From NCBI RefSeq assembly GCF_019703875.1, contig NZ_AP024110.1, positions 558,001 to 622,000 on the forward strand: 64,000 nucleotides of DNA, written 5' to 3'. This stretch comes from Methyloradius palustris. GTDB taxonomy: Bacteria > Pseudomonadota > Gammaproteobacteria > Burkholderiales > Methylophilaceae. Positions within the stretch are counted from its first letter, which is position 1. Each line of letters opens with the position of its first letter. This document shows, in pieces, positions 44,365-53,815 of the stretch. The notes beneath the pieces were generated by a model that saw only the letters and a program-made list of their open reading frames with translations, was not told where the DNA came from and ran no database searches. Both the position numbers and the translations under genes were made by a program.

Positions 44365-44544
44365 ATGGCATACGTATATTCATACAAACTGTACGACGAA
44401 GTGACTGATGATTTTGAGACTCAGCCTTTTAAAGCAACGCTGGAGGAGATTCAACGCCAGGTGGGTTTGCCTATCATGCGCACCAAGGAGTTTATCCCTG
44501 ACTATGCGGTGATAGATGGCAGGTACCATCTACTTGCGGCATGA
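44365..44544 (+). CDS. Small hypothetical protein (59 aa)
   Basis: The frame begins ATG with a GAGG ribosome site eight bases upstream and ends in TGA. The product starts MAYVYSYKLYDEVTDDFET and ends DGRYHLLAA. It is mixed hydrophilic, without signal peptide or membrane helix. It contains the motif EEIQRQVGLPIMRTKEFIPDYAVIDG, which reads like a folded alpha/beta miniprotein. No family is recognised. It is convergent with the Crp-type regulator gene. Confidence 0.6.
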   Translation: MAYVYSYKLYDEVTDDFETQPFKATLEEIQRQVGLPIMRTKEFIPDYAVIDGRYHLLAA

Positions 44545-44573
44545 AATGAACATGCGCTATGAGAGATGGATGC

Positions 44574-45281
44574 TTATTCTTTTAACAGCGTATCGGTCTC
44601 AGATTTGACCACTTGGTAACACTCACACACCTCATTCTCTAGGCCTTTTCGGTCAAGAATCGTCACACAGCCACGGTGGTATTTAATATAAGCCGCATCG
44701 GCTAATTTTGCGGAAGCTTCAGATACGCTGGCACGCCTGACTCCCAGTAAATCCGCCACACGCTGGTGGGTAAGGCTGATGCGATTAGAGTTCCAGCGGT
44801 CGAGGCAACTCAATAAAAATCGACATAGTTGTTGTTCAATACTGTGATAACGGTTGCATGCTGCAATCTGTATCGATTGGCTCATCAGCAGGTGCACATA
44901 ACGTAGCGTTAAGTCTCTGAATTCAATATCGCTATCGAAAAGTTTTTTGATCAAATCCGCTTTAATCCTGTAGCCAAACCCAGCGCTTTGCACAATAAAC
45001 TTGGTGGTTGGTGATTGCACTCCCAAAAGCAGGTTAGTGCCTATCAAGCCGTCATTGCCGATAGCAGCTACTTCAGGTGATGTACCGTCTTGCAGTACAT
45101 TGACCATGGCAACAATACTGGTGACGGGGAAGTAGATATAATCAATCACGCCAGTGTGGTGATATAAATCGCCGTCGCGAATAAAAGCTACCAACTCCAG
45201 ATCAGGTAAAAGCTGCTCATAGGTGGCAGTATTTAATTTGGCAAGAAATCGGTTTTTATCTGGGCTGCGGCGGTTGCTCAA
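44574..45281 (-). CDS. Crp/Fnr family transcriptional regulator (no Fe-S cluster)
   Basis: This 235-residue regulator has an N-terminal cyclic-nucleotide-like beta-roll (about 25-135, with GVIDYIYFPVTSIVAM and AAIGNDGLIGTNLLLG) and a Crp-type winged helix (about 165-220: ISLTHQRVADLLGVRRASVSEASAKL). It lacks the N-terminal Cys set of Fnr. The only plausible start is TTG at 45281, because the next Met is inside the sensory domain. This subgroup of Crp-like proteins is common in proteobacteria, but effectors are mostly unknown. It follows glgX on the same strand with 38 bases between. Confidence 0.87.
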   Translation of the reverse strand: MSNRRSPDKNRFLAKLNTATYEQLLPDLELVAFIRDGDLYHHTGVIDYIYFPVTSIVAMVNVLQDGTSPEVAAIGNDGLIGTNLLLGVQSPTTKFIVQSAGFGYRIKADLIKKLFDSDIEFRDLTLRYVHLLMSQSIQIAACNRYHSIEQQLCRFLLSCLDRWNSNRISLTHQRVADLLGVRRASVSEASAKLADAAYIKYHRGCVTILDRKGLENEVCECYQVVKSETDTLLKE

Positions 45282-45319
45282 TCTCGGCTCTCAAAAAGAT
45301 TACAGGTTCGTGGTTATCA

Positions 45320-47383
45320 TTATGTAGGCGTATTGCTTTCGTAAATACGCAACGACCTAGGGGCTAGCTTAATGGCAGTTTGAGCGGTTGTGTCGGCCTC
45401 ACTCAAAGTACTGTCAATTAACTGCTTCCACTTATGCTGATCATCATCAGGTAATTTTGCTTCTACTTCAACGTGAGATGCATTGATGCAGACTAACACA
45501 GCACATTCATTTTTATCTTTAGACACAAATTTGACCACCACCGCCTTGTTATTGGGGTCGTTCCACTGCTCATCAGACATTGCCTCGCCATTCACATTAA
45601 ACCAGCTTACATCTGAGTTGCCTTGTTCATTAAGCTTGCCTGTGAGAAATTCGGCTCTGGATATTGCATTGTGTTCTTTGCGCAGTGCAGCGAGGTCACC
45701 CACAAAATCAATCAAGCTATCGTCTGCTTTATCCCAATTCACCCAGCCAATCTCGTTATCTTGGCAATAAGTGTTGTTATTGCCAGATTGCGAGTTATTG
45801 AGCTCATCGCCCGCCAATAGCATGGGGATACCTTGAGATAGAAATAGCGTCGCAAGAAAATTGCGTTTTTGCTGACTTCTTAAGGCATTGATCTCGGTTG
45901 AATCAGTTTCACCTTCGGCTCCACAATTCCAGCTGCGGTTATCGTTAGCGCCATCATTGCTATCTTCACCATTCGCATCGTTGTGTTTTTCGTTATATGA
46001 AACCAGGTCGTGCAGGGTGAAGCCATCATGCGCTGTAATAAAGTTAACGCTAGACCAAGGCCTGCGGTGCTGTTCATTAAACAGATCGCTTGATGCAGCA
46101 AAGCGGTTGGCAAATTTGGACAATGTGCCTTCTTTACCCGTCCAGAATTCTCGTGTGACATCACGGTAATCACCGTTCCACTCTGAAAATCCAGGCGGGA
46201 ATGATCCAAGTTGAAAACCACCTGGGCCCACATCCCAAGGTTCAGCAATGAGTTTGCATTTGGTGAGTATCGGGTCTTGTAGCATGGCATGAAATAATGC
46301 GTGATCTCTGCTGAAGCCATTTTCATTACGCCCCAGCGTGAGCGCCAAGTCGAACCTGAAGCCATCAATGCCATATACGGTTGCCCACATGCGTAAGCTA
46401 TCCATCACCATTTGCAGCACTTTAGGGTGGCTGGTATTTAAGGCATTGCCACAGCCCGTCAGGTTGTCGTAATACCTTGGGTTACCTGGCAACTCTCTGT
46501 AGTAGCTCAGGTTATCAATGCCTTTGAATGACAAAGTAGGGCCTAGATGATTACCCTCACAGGTATGGTTATAGACCACATCCAAAATCACTTCGATCCC
46601 CGCTTGGTGGAGTGTATCTACCGTTTTTGCAATTTCTTCCAATTCGCCTGAGTTCATATAGTCAGGTTCAGGGGCAAAAAAGGAGAGTGTGTTATAGCCC
46701 CAGTAGTTGGCTAGATTTTTCTCAAGCAAGTGGCGATCTTGGCTAAAGGCGTGAATGGGTAACAACTCAATCGCAGTAATCCCGATTTTTTGCAGATGGC
46801 TGATAAGGGCTGAATCACTAAGCGCTGCAAATGTGCCACGAATATCATGGGGGATCAGCGGATGCTGCATGGTCAAGCCTTTGACATGCGCCTCATAAAT
46901 GATGGTTTTTGGCCAGCGTATATTAGGCTTTTTGCTTTTAACTAGCGTCGCTGGGTCAATCACGATGGCCTTGGGCATAAAGCTGGCGCTGTCACGCTCA
47001 TCCATCGTTAAATCAGCATCTGCAGCATCGCTAATGGTATATCCGTATAGTGAATCATCCCATTTAATAGCGCCTGATAGCTTTCTGGCATATGGGTCTA
47101 GCAGCAACTTGTTTTGATTGAATCGCTGACCTTCTGTGGGTGCCCATGAGCCATCTACACGGTAACCATATAGTTGGCCAGGCTTGATATCATCCAGATA
47201 GCCATGCCATACGCCATTAGTACATTCTTTTAGCTGTATACGCTCGGTCTCTGAGCTACCATCTTTATTGAAAAGACACAAAGTGACGCTGCTTGCATGG
47301 TCTGAAAACAATGCAAAATTTGTCCCCTTACCATCAAAACTAGCGCCTCTAGGGTAAGGTGATCCTTCTTTGATTGTTCTCAT
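45320..47383 (-). CDS. glgX: Glycogen debranching enzyme GlgX
   Basis: GlgX is a GH13 isoamylase-type enzyme that removes limit-dextrin branches in glycogen breakdown. The 687-residue protein has an N-terminal CBM48 domain (about 10-100, GSPYPRGASFDGKGTNFALFSDHA). A (beta/alpha)8 barrel carries the four GH13 regions: DVVYNHT, GFRFDLALTLG with the nucleophile Asp, LIAEPWDVGPGG with the acid Glu, and FITAHDGFTLHDLV. It also has the MLLAGDELNNSQ stretch. Length is normal. No other glycogen gene lies nearby, which is slightly unusual. A Crp-type regulator gene lies just downstream. Confidence 0.95.
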   Translation of the reverse strand: MRTIKEGSPYPRGASFDGKGTNFALFSDHASSVTLCLFNKDGSSETERIQLKECTNGVWHGYLDDIKPGQLYGYRVDGSWAPTEGQRFNQNKLLLDPYARKLSGAIKWDDSLYGYTISDAADADLTMDERDSASFMPKAIVIDPATLVKSKKPNIRWPKTIIYEAHVKGLTMQHPLIPHDIRGTFAALSDSALISHLQKIGITAIELLPIHAFSQDRHLLEKNLANYWGYNTLSFFAPEPDYMNSGELEEIAKTVDTLHQAGIEVILDVVYNHTCEGNHLGPTLSFKGIDNLSYYRELPGNPRYYDNLTGCGNALNTSHPKVLQMVMDSLRMWATVYGIDGFRFDLALTLGRNENGFSRDHALFHAMLQDPILTKCKLIAEPWDVGPGGFQLGSFPPGFSEWNGDYRDVTREFWTGKEGTLSKFANRFAASSDLFNEQHRRPWSSVNFITAHDGFTLHDLVSYNEKHNDANGEDSNDGANDNRSWNCGAEGETDSTEINALRSQQKRNFLATLFLSQGIPMLLAGDELNNSQSGNNNTYCQDNEIGWVNWDKADDSLIDFVGDLAALRKEHNAISRAEFLTGKLNEQGNSDVSWFNVNGEAMSDEQWNDPNNKAVVVKFVSKDKNECAVLVCINASHVEVEAKLPDDDQHKWKQLIDSTLSEADTTAQTAIKLAPRSLRIYESNTPT

Positions 47384-47505
47384 GGCTCGTCACTCTGTTT
47401 TTAAGATTTAGTTGATTAAGTACCCATCAATGAATTTAATAAAAGTGACGACTCTCATCTATAGGTAGAGCGGAGAATTGAATGTAGGGCTATTCCTACG
47501 CGGGC

Positions 47506-48168
47506 TTAATGACTGCCAATGATGCCTGCTGCGATATTGATCAAAAGCCCAATCACTGCCGCATTAAAGAGAAAGCTCAGGATGGACTGCGCTGTGACTG
47601 CTTTACGGGCTGAGCTTGTCATCACGCTGACATCAGAGGTTTGCGCGGCTGCTGCAATGGTGAACGCCAAATAGAGAAAATCCCAATAATCGGGGTTGGA
47701 TTTTTTATCAGGGAACATGAATGCGCGTTTTGTTTTGTCTGACAGATAAAACGTATGCGCATAATGAAACGTAAAAATAATCCCCACCAGCAACCAAGAG
47801 CTTAGAACAGTAATGATCGTCAAAATATAGTGGCTAATACGTTCATGCGTTGCAAGATTACTTACTGAAGCCAATTCAAAACCGATGGCGGCCAGGCTGA
47901 ATACCGCCGAAAGTGACATGATGGCCAATACCGCAATTGCGCCTTTATCTTCTTGCGCCGAGATTCGCTGTATTTGTGCATGGTCTGCTTTGGTGATTAA
48001 CCAACCCATGAGCGCCAGATAAGACCAAACGCCTGCATTCCACCCGGTTAATATTCGGGTGACTAAACTCCAGTCGTGCGGTAAAACCATCGCAATCATG
48101 ATGCCTGCCACAAGGGCGATCAGAAGGCGCGGTCGTTTGGGCAGCGAGGTAAGCATGGTTAATTTCAT
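47506..48168 (-). CDS. DUF1345 family membrane protein
   Basis: The 220-residue protein has about five membrane helices. Typical DUF1345 text is seen: LTGWNAGVWSYLALMGWLIT, then TFHYAHTFYL, then NPDYWDFLYLAFTIAAAAQTSDVSVMTS and a final helix after RKAVTAQSILSFLFNAAVIGLLIN. The family has no known function. Its start overlaps the stop of the ABC exporter gene (ATGA), so it is translated together with it and may assist it. Confidence 0.88.
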   Translation of the reverse strand: MKLTMLTSLPKRPRLLIALVAGIMIAMVLPHDWSLVTRILTGWNAGVWSYLALMGWLITKADHAQIQRISAQEDKGAIAVLAIMSLSAVFSLAAIGFELASVSNLATHERISHYILTIITVLSSWLLVGIIFTFHYAHTFYLSDKTKRAFMFPDKKSNPDYWDFLYLAFTIAAAAQTSDVSVMTSSARKAVTAQSILSFLFNAAVIGLLINIAAGIIGSH

Positions 48169-49916
48169 TTAAATTGCAAACTCGCCAGCCGCGCGTAAAG
48201 TCCACTTTGTTTTAATAAATCGGCTGGTGTGCCTGTTTCCACGATTTTGCCTTGTTCTAGTACGACTATGCGATCTACCTTTTGTACAGTTGCCAGACGG
48301 TGGGCAATCACAATTGTCGTACGGTCTTTGATTGCAGCATTCAGGCCTTCTTGTACTAGCAATTCGGACTCTGCATCTAGCGCGCTAGTTGCTTCATCAA
48401 GCAGAAGTAGGGGTGCATTCTTCAAGATGGCTCGCGCGATAGCAATCCGCTGGCGTTGACCGCCCGAGAGCCTAGTGCCACGCTCACCTAAGAATGTCTG
48501 ATAGCCGTTTGGTAATCTGCTGATGAATTCATCTACCTGAGCGGCTTTTGCCGCTTTTAACACTTCTTCATCACTGGCTTCAGGCCTGCCATAGCGAATG
48601 TTTTCAATAGCGTTAGCCGAGAATATGACTGGGTCTTGCGAGACGATGGCGATATACCTGCGGAAATCTTGTAGGGAAAGTTGCCGCAGATCGACGCCGT
48701 TCAACAAAATGCTACCTTGTGTGACATCGTAAAATCGCAATATGAGTTGAAAGAATGTGGTTTTCCCTGCGCCAGAAGGGCCGACTAAGGCAATACTCTC
48801 ACCCGATTTAATCTCTAGGTTGACATGCTCCAGCGCCTGCGATTTCAAGCGAGATGGATAGCTGAAGCTGACATCCTTGAACTCGATGCTCACATTATTT
48901 GGGGTGGGAATTAATTCTGGATTTGAAGCTACAATGATGGAGGGCTTTGCATTTAGCAATTCAAGCAGTCGCTCTGTAGCGCCTGCCGCACGCATGATGT
49001 CGCCCCATACTTCAGACATGGTGCCCACGCCACCTGCCACCAATAAGGCATAGAGCACAAACGAAGCCAGTTGCCCGCCTGACATGCTGCCATGCCGCAC
49101 TTCATTTGCTCCAACCCACAGTACAAAGATGATGGCACCCATGACTGCAGTAATAATCAGTGCCGTAAGAGCCGAGCGTACTTTGGTGCGGCGAATAGCC
49201 GTGAGAAAGCTTAATTCGGCACGATCAGAAAACCGTTTCTGTTCATGCCGCTCTTGCGTGTAAGACTGCACAGTAGGCACTGCATTTAGAATCTCACCCG
49301 CCAATGCAGATGCATCGGCAATTTTGTCTTGTGACTCTTTTGAGAGTTTTTTAACTTTTCTGCCGACAGCAATAATCGGGAGCATCACCATGACTAGCAA
49401 ACCAAGATTCAGCGAGAACAGATAGAAGCTGGTGACTGCCAACATGACCATTCCACCCAGGAATTGAAACAGGCTACGCAAGCCCATTGAGACGGAGCTA
49501 CCTACTACAGTCTGAATGAGCGTGGTGTCACCAGTGAGTCGTGATAAGACTTCACCCGTTTGCAAAGTCTCAAAGAATTCTGGTGATTGCGAGAGCACCC
49601 TTGAATACACAGCACTACGTAAATCTGCGGTGACGCGTTCACCTACCCATGAAACGGTATAAAACCGTGCTGAAACAGTCAGCCCCCACAGTGCAGCTAG
49701 GGCGAACAGAGCAACAAAATGTCCGTTCAAACTCAATGACCCTAGTAAGCCTTTGCCAGTGTTGGTTTGCTGGCCGAAACCAAAATCAATTAAATCCCTG
49801 AACGCTAGGGGGACGACCAGAATGGTGGCTGAGCCTAAGCACAGCAGTATAAAAGCCAAAAAAATCCTGAGGCGGTAAGGCTTCAGAAACGGCCATAAAT
49901 CAGTCAATGAGTTCAA
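48165..49916 (-). CDS. ABC exporter, fused membrane and ATPase domains (MsbA-like half transporter)
   Basis: The 583-residue protein has six membrane helices (about 15-310) followed by an ATPase domain (about 340-580). The ATPase has Walker A GPSGAGKTT, the Q-loop IVSQDP, the signature LSGGQRQR, Walker B LLLLDEATSALD and the switch His in IAHRLAT. This is the type I exporter arrangement of MsbA/BmrA, working as a homodimer. It may move a lipid, drug or peptide; the substrate cannot be read. It is the first gene of a two-gene unit with DUF1345. Confidence 0.92.
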   Translation of the reverse strand: MNSLTDLWPFLKPYRLRIFLAFILLCLGSATILVVPLAFRDLIDFGFGQQTNTGKGLLGSLSLNGHFVALFALAALWGLTVSARFYTVSWVGERVTADLRSAVYSRVLSQSPEFFETLQTGEVLSRLTGDTTLIQTVVGSSVSMGLRSLFQFLGGMVMLAVTSFYLFSLNLGLLVMVMLPIIAVGRKVKKLSKESQDKIADASALAGEILNAVPTVQSYTQERHEQKRFSDRAELSFLTAIRRTKVRSALTALIITAVMGAIIFVLWVGANEVRHGSMSGGQLASFVLYALLVAGGVGTMSEVWGDIMRAAGATERLLELLNAKPSIIVASNPELIPTPNNVSIEFKDVSFSYPSRLKSQALEHVNLEIKSGESIALVGPSGAGKTTFFQLILRFYDVTQGSILLNGVDLRQLSLQDFRRYIAIVSQDPVIFSANAIENIRYGRPEASDEEVLKAAKAAQVDEFISRLPNGYQTFLGERGTRLSGGQRQRIAIARAILKNAPLLLLDEATSALDAESELLVQEGLNAAIKDRTTIVIAHRLATVQKVDRIVVLEQGKIVETGTPADLLKQSGLYARLASLQFK

Positions 49917-50113
49917 TGTTTATCCAATGGATTTTTAGGTGTAAGCGTGGCGATTATGCCACTCGTAAGAAGCTTTATTGAGTATTCGATATCTAGGACA
50001 AATAGTCTCATGCTTAGGTTCTGGATTGTAGGGTAATCAATTTATGTCACATATCAACATAATCTCATCATTAGGCCATGACAAATTGATGTGGCAGGTA
50101 TAAATTAACGACT

Positions 50114-50305
50114 ATGAGTTCTACAAACTTAATACCCACAAATACGCAAATGGTCAGCCAGAAATTTAGCAATAATTCTGGCTACACACCATTGAATAAA
50201 GCTGCTGATTCGCAAGCTCGCTCAGCGCTTGCGTTGATTAGTGCGATTCAAAATGTGCAAAACCTGCCATCCCATCTCGGTCAGAACATCAATACAACCG
50301 CTTAG
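50114..50305 (+). CDS. Small hypothetical protein (63 aa)
   Basis: The frame encodes a polar 63-residue protein rich in Asn, Ser and Gln (MSSTNLIPTNTQMVSQKFSN at the start; one predicted helix around SQARSALALISAIQNVQNL). It has no signal peptide and no family I recognise. The ribosome site is weak, so its reality is uncertain, although it sits in a suitable gap between two other genes. Confidence 0.45.
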   Translation: MSSTNLIPTNTQMVSQKFSNNSGYTPLNKAADSQARSALALISAIQNVQNLPSHLGQNINTTA

Positions 50306-50414
50306 TCCGTATATTCGCCAAATAAACTTTGTCTTAATCGTAAATTGAATTAATCCAATGAGCGATACTCTTATCAATCAGATTTAGCTAATAAAGATTG
50401 AGGAGGCATTTAAA

Positions 50415-50876
50415 ATGAGAATATTTTTCGCTATATGCAGTCTATTGCTGCTTGGTTCTACATCTATGTCAGCGCAAGCGGCAGAGCCAAACTATTTCAA
50501 AGGTACTTCGCTGTATTTGGCAGAGCATCTCAGCAACCTGAATAATCTGGCCAACGAAATGTCAGGCATATCCGTGCTCACAGACAGATTGGCGGTGGAT
50601 AACCTCATCTACGATTTTAACCAGCTGAATTATGATGTGACCAATTTATATCAGCTCAGTCTGATACGTGCGTCAATGGTGAATACCAAAGACAAAAAAG
50701 TGATTGATGAATTTATCGGTATTGCGAAAAATCGATTTAGTAAGGATTGTGATTTTGGGGTGCCTGACATCAACCAACTATTGGCCTCAGTGCAATACCC
50801 TGCAGCGCTCGCTGAGAGTAAGCTATTGCGAGATAAGGTTGTTGAAGCTTGTGACTACGTTAAAGCCGCGAAGTAA
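50415..50876 (+). CDS. Secreted hypothetical protein (153 aa)
   Basis: A strong GAGGAGG ribosome site precedes the ATG. The protein starts with a signal peptide (MRIFFAICSLLLLGSTSMSAQAAEP, cleavage about residue 23). The mature part is helical, with SLYLAEHLSNLNNLANEMSGIS and two Cys residues (CDFG and EACDYV) that could form a disulphide in the periplasm. I do not recognise a family. It stands alone and ends in a clear terminator. Confidence 0.8.
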   Translation: MRIFFAICSLLLLGSTSMSAQAAEPNYFKGTSLYLAEHLSNLNNLANEMSGISVLTDRLAVDNLIYDFNQLNYDVTNLYQLSLIRASMVNTKDKKVIDEFIGIAKNRFSKDCDFGVPDINQLLASVQYPAALAESKLLRDKVVEACDYVKAAK

Positions 50877-50892
50877 GATTGGTAGATAAACA

Positions 50893-50922
50893 AAAACCCT
50901 GCTAAGGCAGGGTTTTCTTTTT
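50893..50922. terminator. Bidirectional terminator between convergent genes
   Basis: AAAACCCTGC (50893-50902) pairs with GCAGGGTTTT (50907-50916) around a four-base loop, followed by CTTTTT on + and by A/T-rich DNA on the other side. It serves the secreted-protein gene and probably the convergent PEP-CTERM gene. Confidence 0.88.
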
Positions 50923-50935
50923 ACTGAATAATTCG

Positions 50936-51706
50936 TTATGCAGCTGTACGACGTTTTACCTTGAATCCAATCAGACCAATGCCAGCTAACATCATCAGGC
51001 CAGTTGCTGGTTCTGGCACAGGGAGTGCGGTAAAGGTAACGAGGTCTTGAGTCGTCGTGCCGCCAGCACCTGTGTAGCTATTATCGTAGAGATAGCTAAT
51101 GGCATATTTATGTGGGGCTACAGTACTCAGGCCGCTCAAATAAGAGCTAGCAAGACTGCTTACACTTGAGTCTAGGCCAGTAGCGGTGAATGTTCCACTT
51201 GCAAAGCTGTAAGTCCCAGCACTTTCGGTGCCATACAGTATGCTCCATGTAGCTACTTGGAATGCAGCAGAGCTGGTGGTGCTATTGACGCTACCATAAA
51301 AATTGTCAGCCAAACTCTGAAGGCTATTTACTCTAGACGTACTAAAGCCACCAGCTGATAGCATGTCTGATGTGCCGCCAATGTTATAGGTGAATGCACT
51401 TGAGCTGAGCCAATGAAGTGGATCTACACACCATGCAACGAATGAGCCGCCTACGCTGGCGAAATCTGTGCTGGTTGGGGATAAGTTGGTCATCTGAAAC
51501 CCACCCACGTAGACATAAGCGCTGGTTGATGCGCCATATGGGCTCGGTGTGATATGGCCCGTGCTATAACCATACGCAGAACCAGTTTCTTTTAAGTCAA
51601 TCGTATCTGCAAACGCAGCATTAACATTTAATAACATTGTGGCTAAAACAAACATCCCCGACAATTTAGCCAACCCCAGTTTAAATTTAGATTTTATTGT
51701 TAGCAT
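50936..51706 (-). CDS. PEP-CTERM sorted surface protein
   Basis: The ATG at 51706 gives a basic N-terminus and signal peptide ending in NVNAAFA. The 256-residue protein is rich in Ser, Thr and Gly, as is usual for exported PEP-CTERM proteins. It ends with the sorting signal PVPEPATGLMMLAGIGLIGF followed by KVKRR: the PEP motif, a membrane helix and a basic tail. Such tails are cut by exosortase (EpsH/XrtA type), which also links to exopolysaccharide formation; no exosortase gene is in this window. The central sequence (SFVAWCVDPLHWL, YNIGGTSDMLS) is reminiscent of the PEP-CTERM proteins that keep a Cys in a WCVD motif. Function otherwise unknown. Confidence 0.92.
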   Translation of the reverse strand: MLTIKSKFKLGLAKLSGMFVLATMLLNVNAAFADTIDLKETGSAYGYSTGHITPSPYGASTSAYVYVGGFQMTNLSPTSTDFASVGGSFVAWCVDPLHWLSSSAFTYNIGGTSDMLSAGGFSTSRVNSLQSLADNFYGSVNSTTSSAAFQVATWSILYGTESAGTYSFASGTFTATGLDSSVSSLASSYLSGLSTVAPHKYAISYLYDNSYTGAGGTTTQDLVTFTALPVPEPATGLMMLAGIGLIGFKVKRRTAA

Positions 51707-51857
51707 TGCAAGCTGCCTTTTATGAATTAGAATTTTTAAAATCAACTATTTAGTAGATTTAGATATAACGGTACGCAAGATAACATTCTGTGAAATTTAG
51801 ACAATAGCCCGTTAGAGCTAGTCCTATGAAGTCAGCTTCAAACTTTGGGCAGCACAC

Positions 51858-51899
51858 AAACAGAAAGGGCTAGCTTAGGCGCTAGCCCTTTCTGTTTTT
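51858..51899. terminator. Strong symmetric terminator downstream of the pirin gene
   Basis: AAACAGAAAGGGCTAGC (51858-51874) pairs perfectly with GCTAGCCCTTTCTGTTT (51881-51897) around TTAGGC. It lies 44 bases past the pirin stop on the minus strand; A and T tracts at both sides allow use in either direction. Confidence 0.85.
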
Positions 51900-51942
51900 A
51901 CTTCGCTGCTATGCATAAGGTAAATACATAAACCCTTTTAAC

Positions 51943-52644
51943 TTAGTAAGGCAGATCAAATAACAAGAATTCTGCATCGCTGGCGTTCTTGAATTCGATA
52001 TGCGTTACATCGCTTAGCTTTAATGCATCACCAGCGCTCAATTTCTGACCATTAATTTCCACTGTGCCACGAATCACATGCACATATCCCAGGCGTTTTT
52101 CTGCCATGGCATATTCAAGGTGATCATCACCATTCATGATTGAGGCATAAATGCTGGCATCTTGATGAATCAATACCGAACCATCTTTACCATCTGGAGA
52201 TGCAATCAGTCTCAACTTGCCAGTTTTTGAAGCTACTTCGAAATGCTTTTCTTCGTAGCTGGGTGGTATGCCTTTTACATTTGGCTCAATCCAAATTTGT
52301 AGGAAGTGCACACGATCATCCTGTGAATGATTAAATTCACTATGACGAACTCCAGTGCCAGCGCTCATCCGTTGTACATCACCGTAGCGAATAACTGAGC
52401 CCGTACCCAGGCTGTCTTTATGTTCCAGTGCACCATTCAAGACGTAGGAAATAATTTCCATGTCCTCATGGCCGTGGGTGCCGAAACCTTTACCAGGTTG
52501 AACGCGATCTTCATTGATCACGACTAATGGGCCAAACCCCATTTGCTCAGGGTTGTAATAATGACCAAATGAAAATGTATGGTTAGATTGCAGCCAGCCA
52601 TGGTCTGCAGCACCGCGTTGGTTACTTTTGTGTACTTGTAACAT
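51943..52644 (-). CDS. Pirin family bicupin (YhhW-like)
   Basis: The 233-residue protein starts at ATG 52644 behind AAAGGA; the frame is open to 52686. Pirin motifs are clear: NQRGAADHGWLQSNHTFSFGHYY, FGTHGHEDMEIISYVLNGALEHKD with the metal His and Glu residues, and GTGVRHSEFNHSQ. Relatives such as E. coli YhhW act as quercetin 2,3-dioxygenases in vitro; the natural role is unclear. It is divergent from a LysR regulator that probably controls it. Confidence 0.93.
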   Translation of the reverse strand: MLQVHKSNQRGAADHGWLQSNHTFSFGHYYNPEQMGFGPLVVINEDRVQPGKGFGTHGHEDMEIISYVLNGALEHKDSLGTGSVIRYGDVQRMSAGTGVRHSEFNHSQDDRVHFLQIWIEPNVKGIPPSYEEKHFEVASKTGKLRLIASPDGKDGSVLIHQDASIYASIMNGDDHLEYAMAEKRLGYVHVIRGTVEINGQKLSAGDALKLSDVTHIEFKNASDAEFLLFDLPY

Positions 52645-52817
52645 GATCTTTCCTTTCATTCGATTCGGTATCCCCACCGTCACCAAGTTTAATATGCGAT
52701 AATTTCGAACGGAATTTTTTGCTAAATATTGCCTTCCATCAGGATTAAATGCAGTATGAACCTAAATTATGTAGATGAAAAACGGAAATATTATGAACAA
52801 ATCATCGAAAAATTCGA

Positions 52818-53732
52818 ATGTTTAAAATTAGCCTAGATGGATTATTGATTCTTGATGCAATCGACAGGCTTGGATCTTTTGCATCGGCAGGCAATGAATT
52901 ACATAAAGTCCCATCGACGATTTCATATTCTGTCGCCAAGCTCGAGCAAGATTTAGGTGTTCAGCTATATGAGCGCTCAGGCCCAAAAGTTGAGTTGACC
53001 ATAGCAGGTATGGAATTGCTGAGTGAAGGTCGATATCTTTTAAAAGCAGCAGTAGACCTAGAAAATAGAGTTCGGCGTGTTGCTTCCGGTTGGGAGACCG
53101 AACTTACCATTTGCATGGACTCAATTTTCCCGCTTCGATCTCTTACAGGTGATATCCAGGAGTTTTACAAAATTGCTGATAAAACAAGATTACGGATCAT
53201 CAAGGAGTCGCTGTCTGGCACATGGGAAGCCTTGCTGGATGGGCGCGCGGACATCCTGATAGGCGCTGCTGGTGAAGGCCCATCTGGAGGCGGTTACAAT
53301 TCTGCTGTTATTGGGTTCATGGAGTTCGTGTTTGCGGTCTCGCCTGGTCATCCCCTCGCAAAAATCGATAAGCTTTTAGGTAAAGAGGACTTGCATCCCT
53401 ACAAAGCGATTACAGTAAGTGACTCAGTCAGAAAGATGGCACCAAGAACAATTGGATTGCTGTTTGGGCAAGATACGCTCGCGGTGCCTGACATGCACAC
53501 AAAACTGGATTACCAGATTGCGGGGCTTGGCTTTGGTTTTCTGCCCAAGCCATTCGCAATACAGGCTTTAAATCAGGGTTTGCTTGTTGAGAAGCAGGTT
53601 AAAGAACCTCGCCAACCCGAGGCTATTTCTTTAGTTTGGAGGACGAGTGAATCGGGACAGGCCGCAAAATGGTGGATTAAGCAAATGAAGCACCCAGGAA
53701 TATTTGAGAAAATGTGTGTGGATATTCAATAA
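52818..53732 (+). CDS. LysR family transcriptional regulator
   Basis: The 304-residue protein has an N-terminal LysR helix-turn-helix (about 5-65: LLILDAIDRLGSFASAGNELHKVPSTISYSVAKLEQDLGVQLYERS) and a periplasmic-binding-like effector domain (about 90-295). Divergent placement next to a pirin gene is a common LysR arrangement, and the 173-base gap should contain the shared operator. The effector is unknown. Confidence 0.93.
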   Translation: MFKISLDGLLILDAIDRLGSFASAGNELHKVPSTISYSVAKLEQDLGVQLYERSGPKVELTIAGMELLSEGRYLLKAAVDLENRVRRVASGWETELTICMDSIFPLRSLTGDIQEFYKIADKTRLRIIKESLSGTWEALLDGRADILIGAAGEGPSGGGYNSAVIGFMEFVFAVSPGHPLAKIDKLLGKEDLHPYKAITVSDSVRKMAPRTIGLLFGQDTLAVPDMHTKLDYQIAGLGFGFLPKPFAIQALNQGLLVEKQVKEPRQPEAISLVWRTSESGQAAKWWIKQMKHPGIFEKMCVDIQ

Positions 53733-53815
53733 TTAAATGAATTTTCAATAACAAGTTTTGCATCCAATTATTAAGCGCCTTCGTATAACTATCAATCATT
53801 GAATCGGAAAACAGA

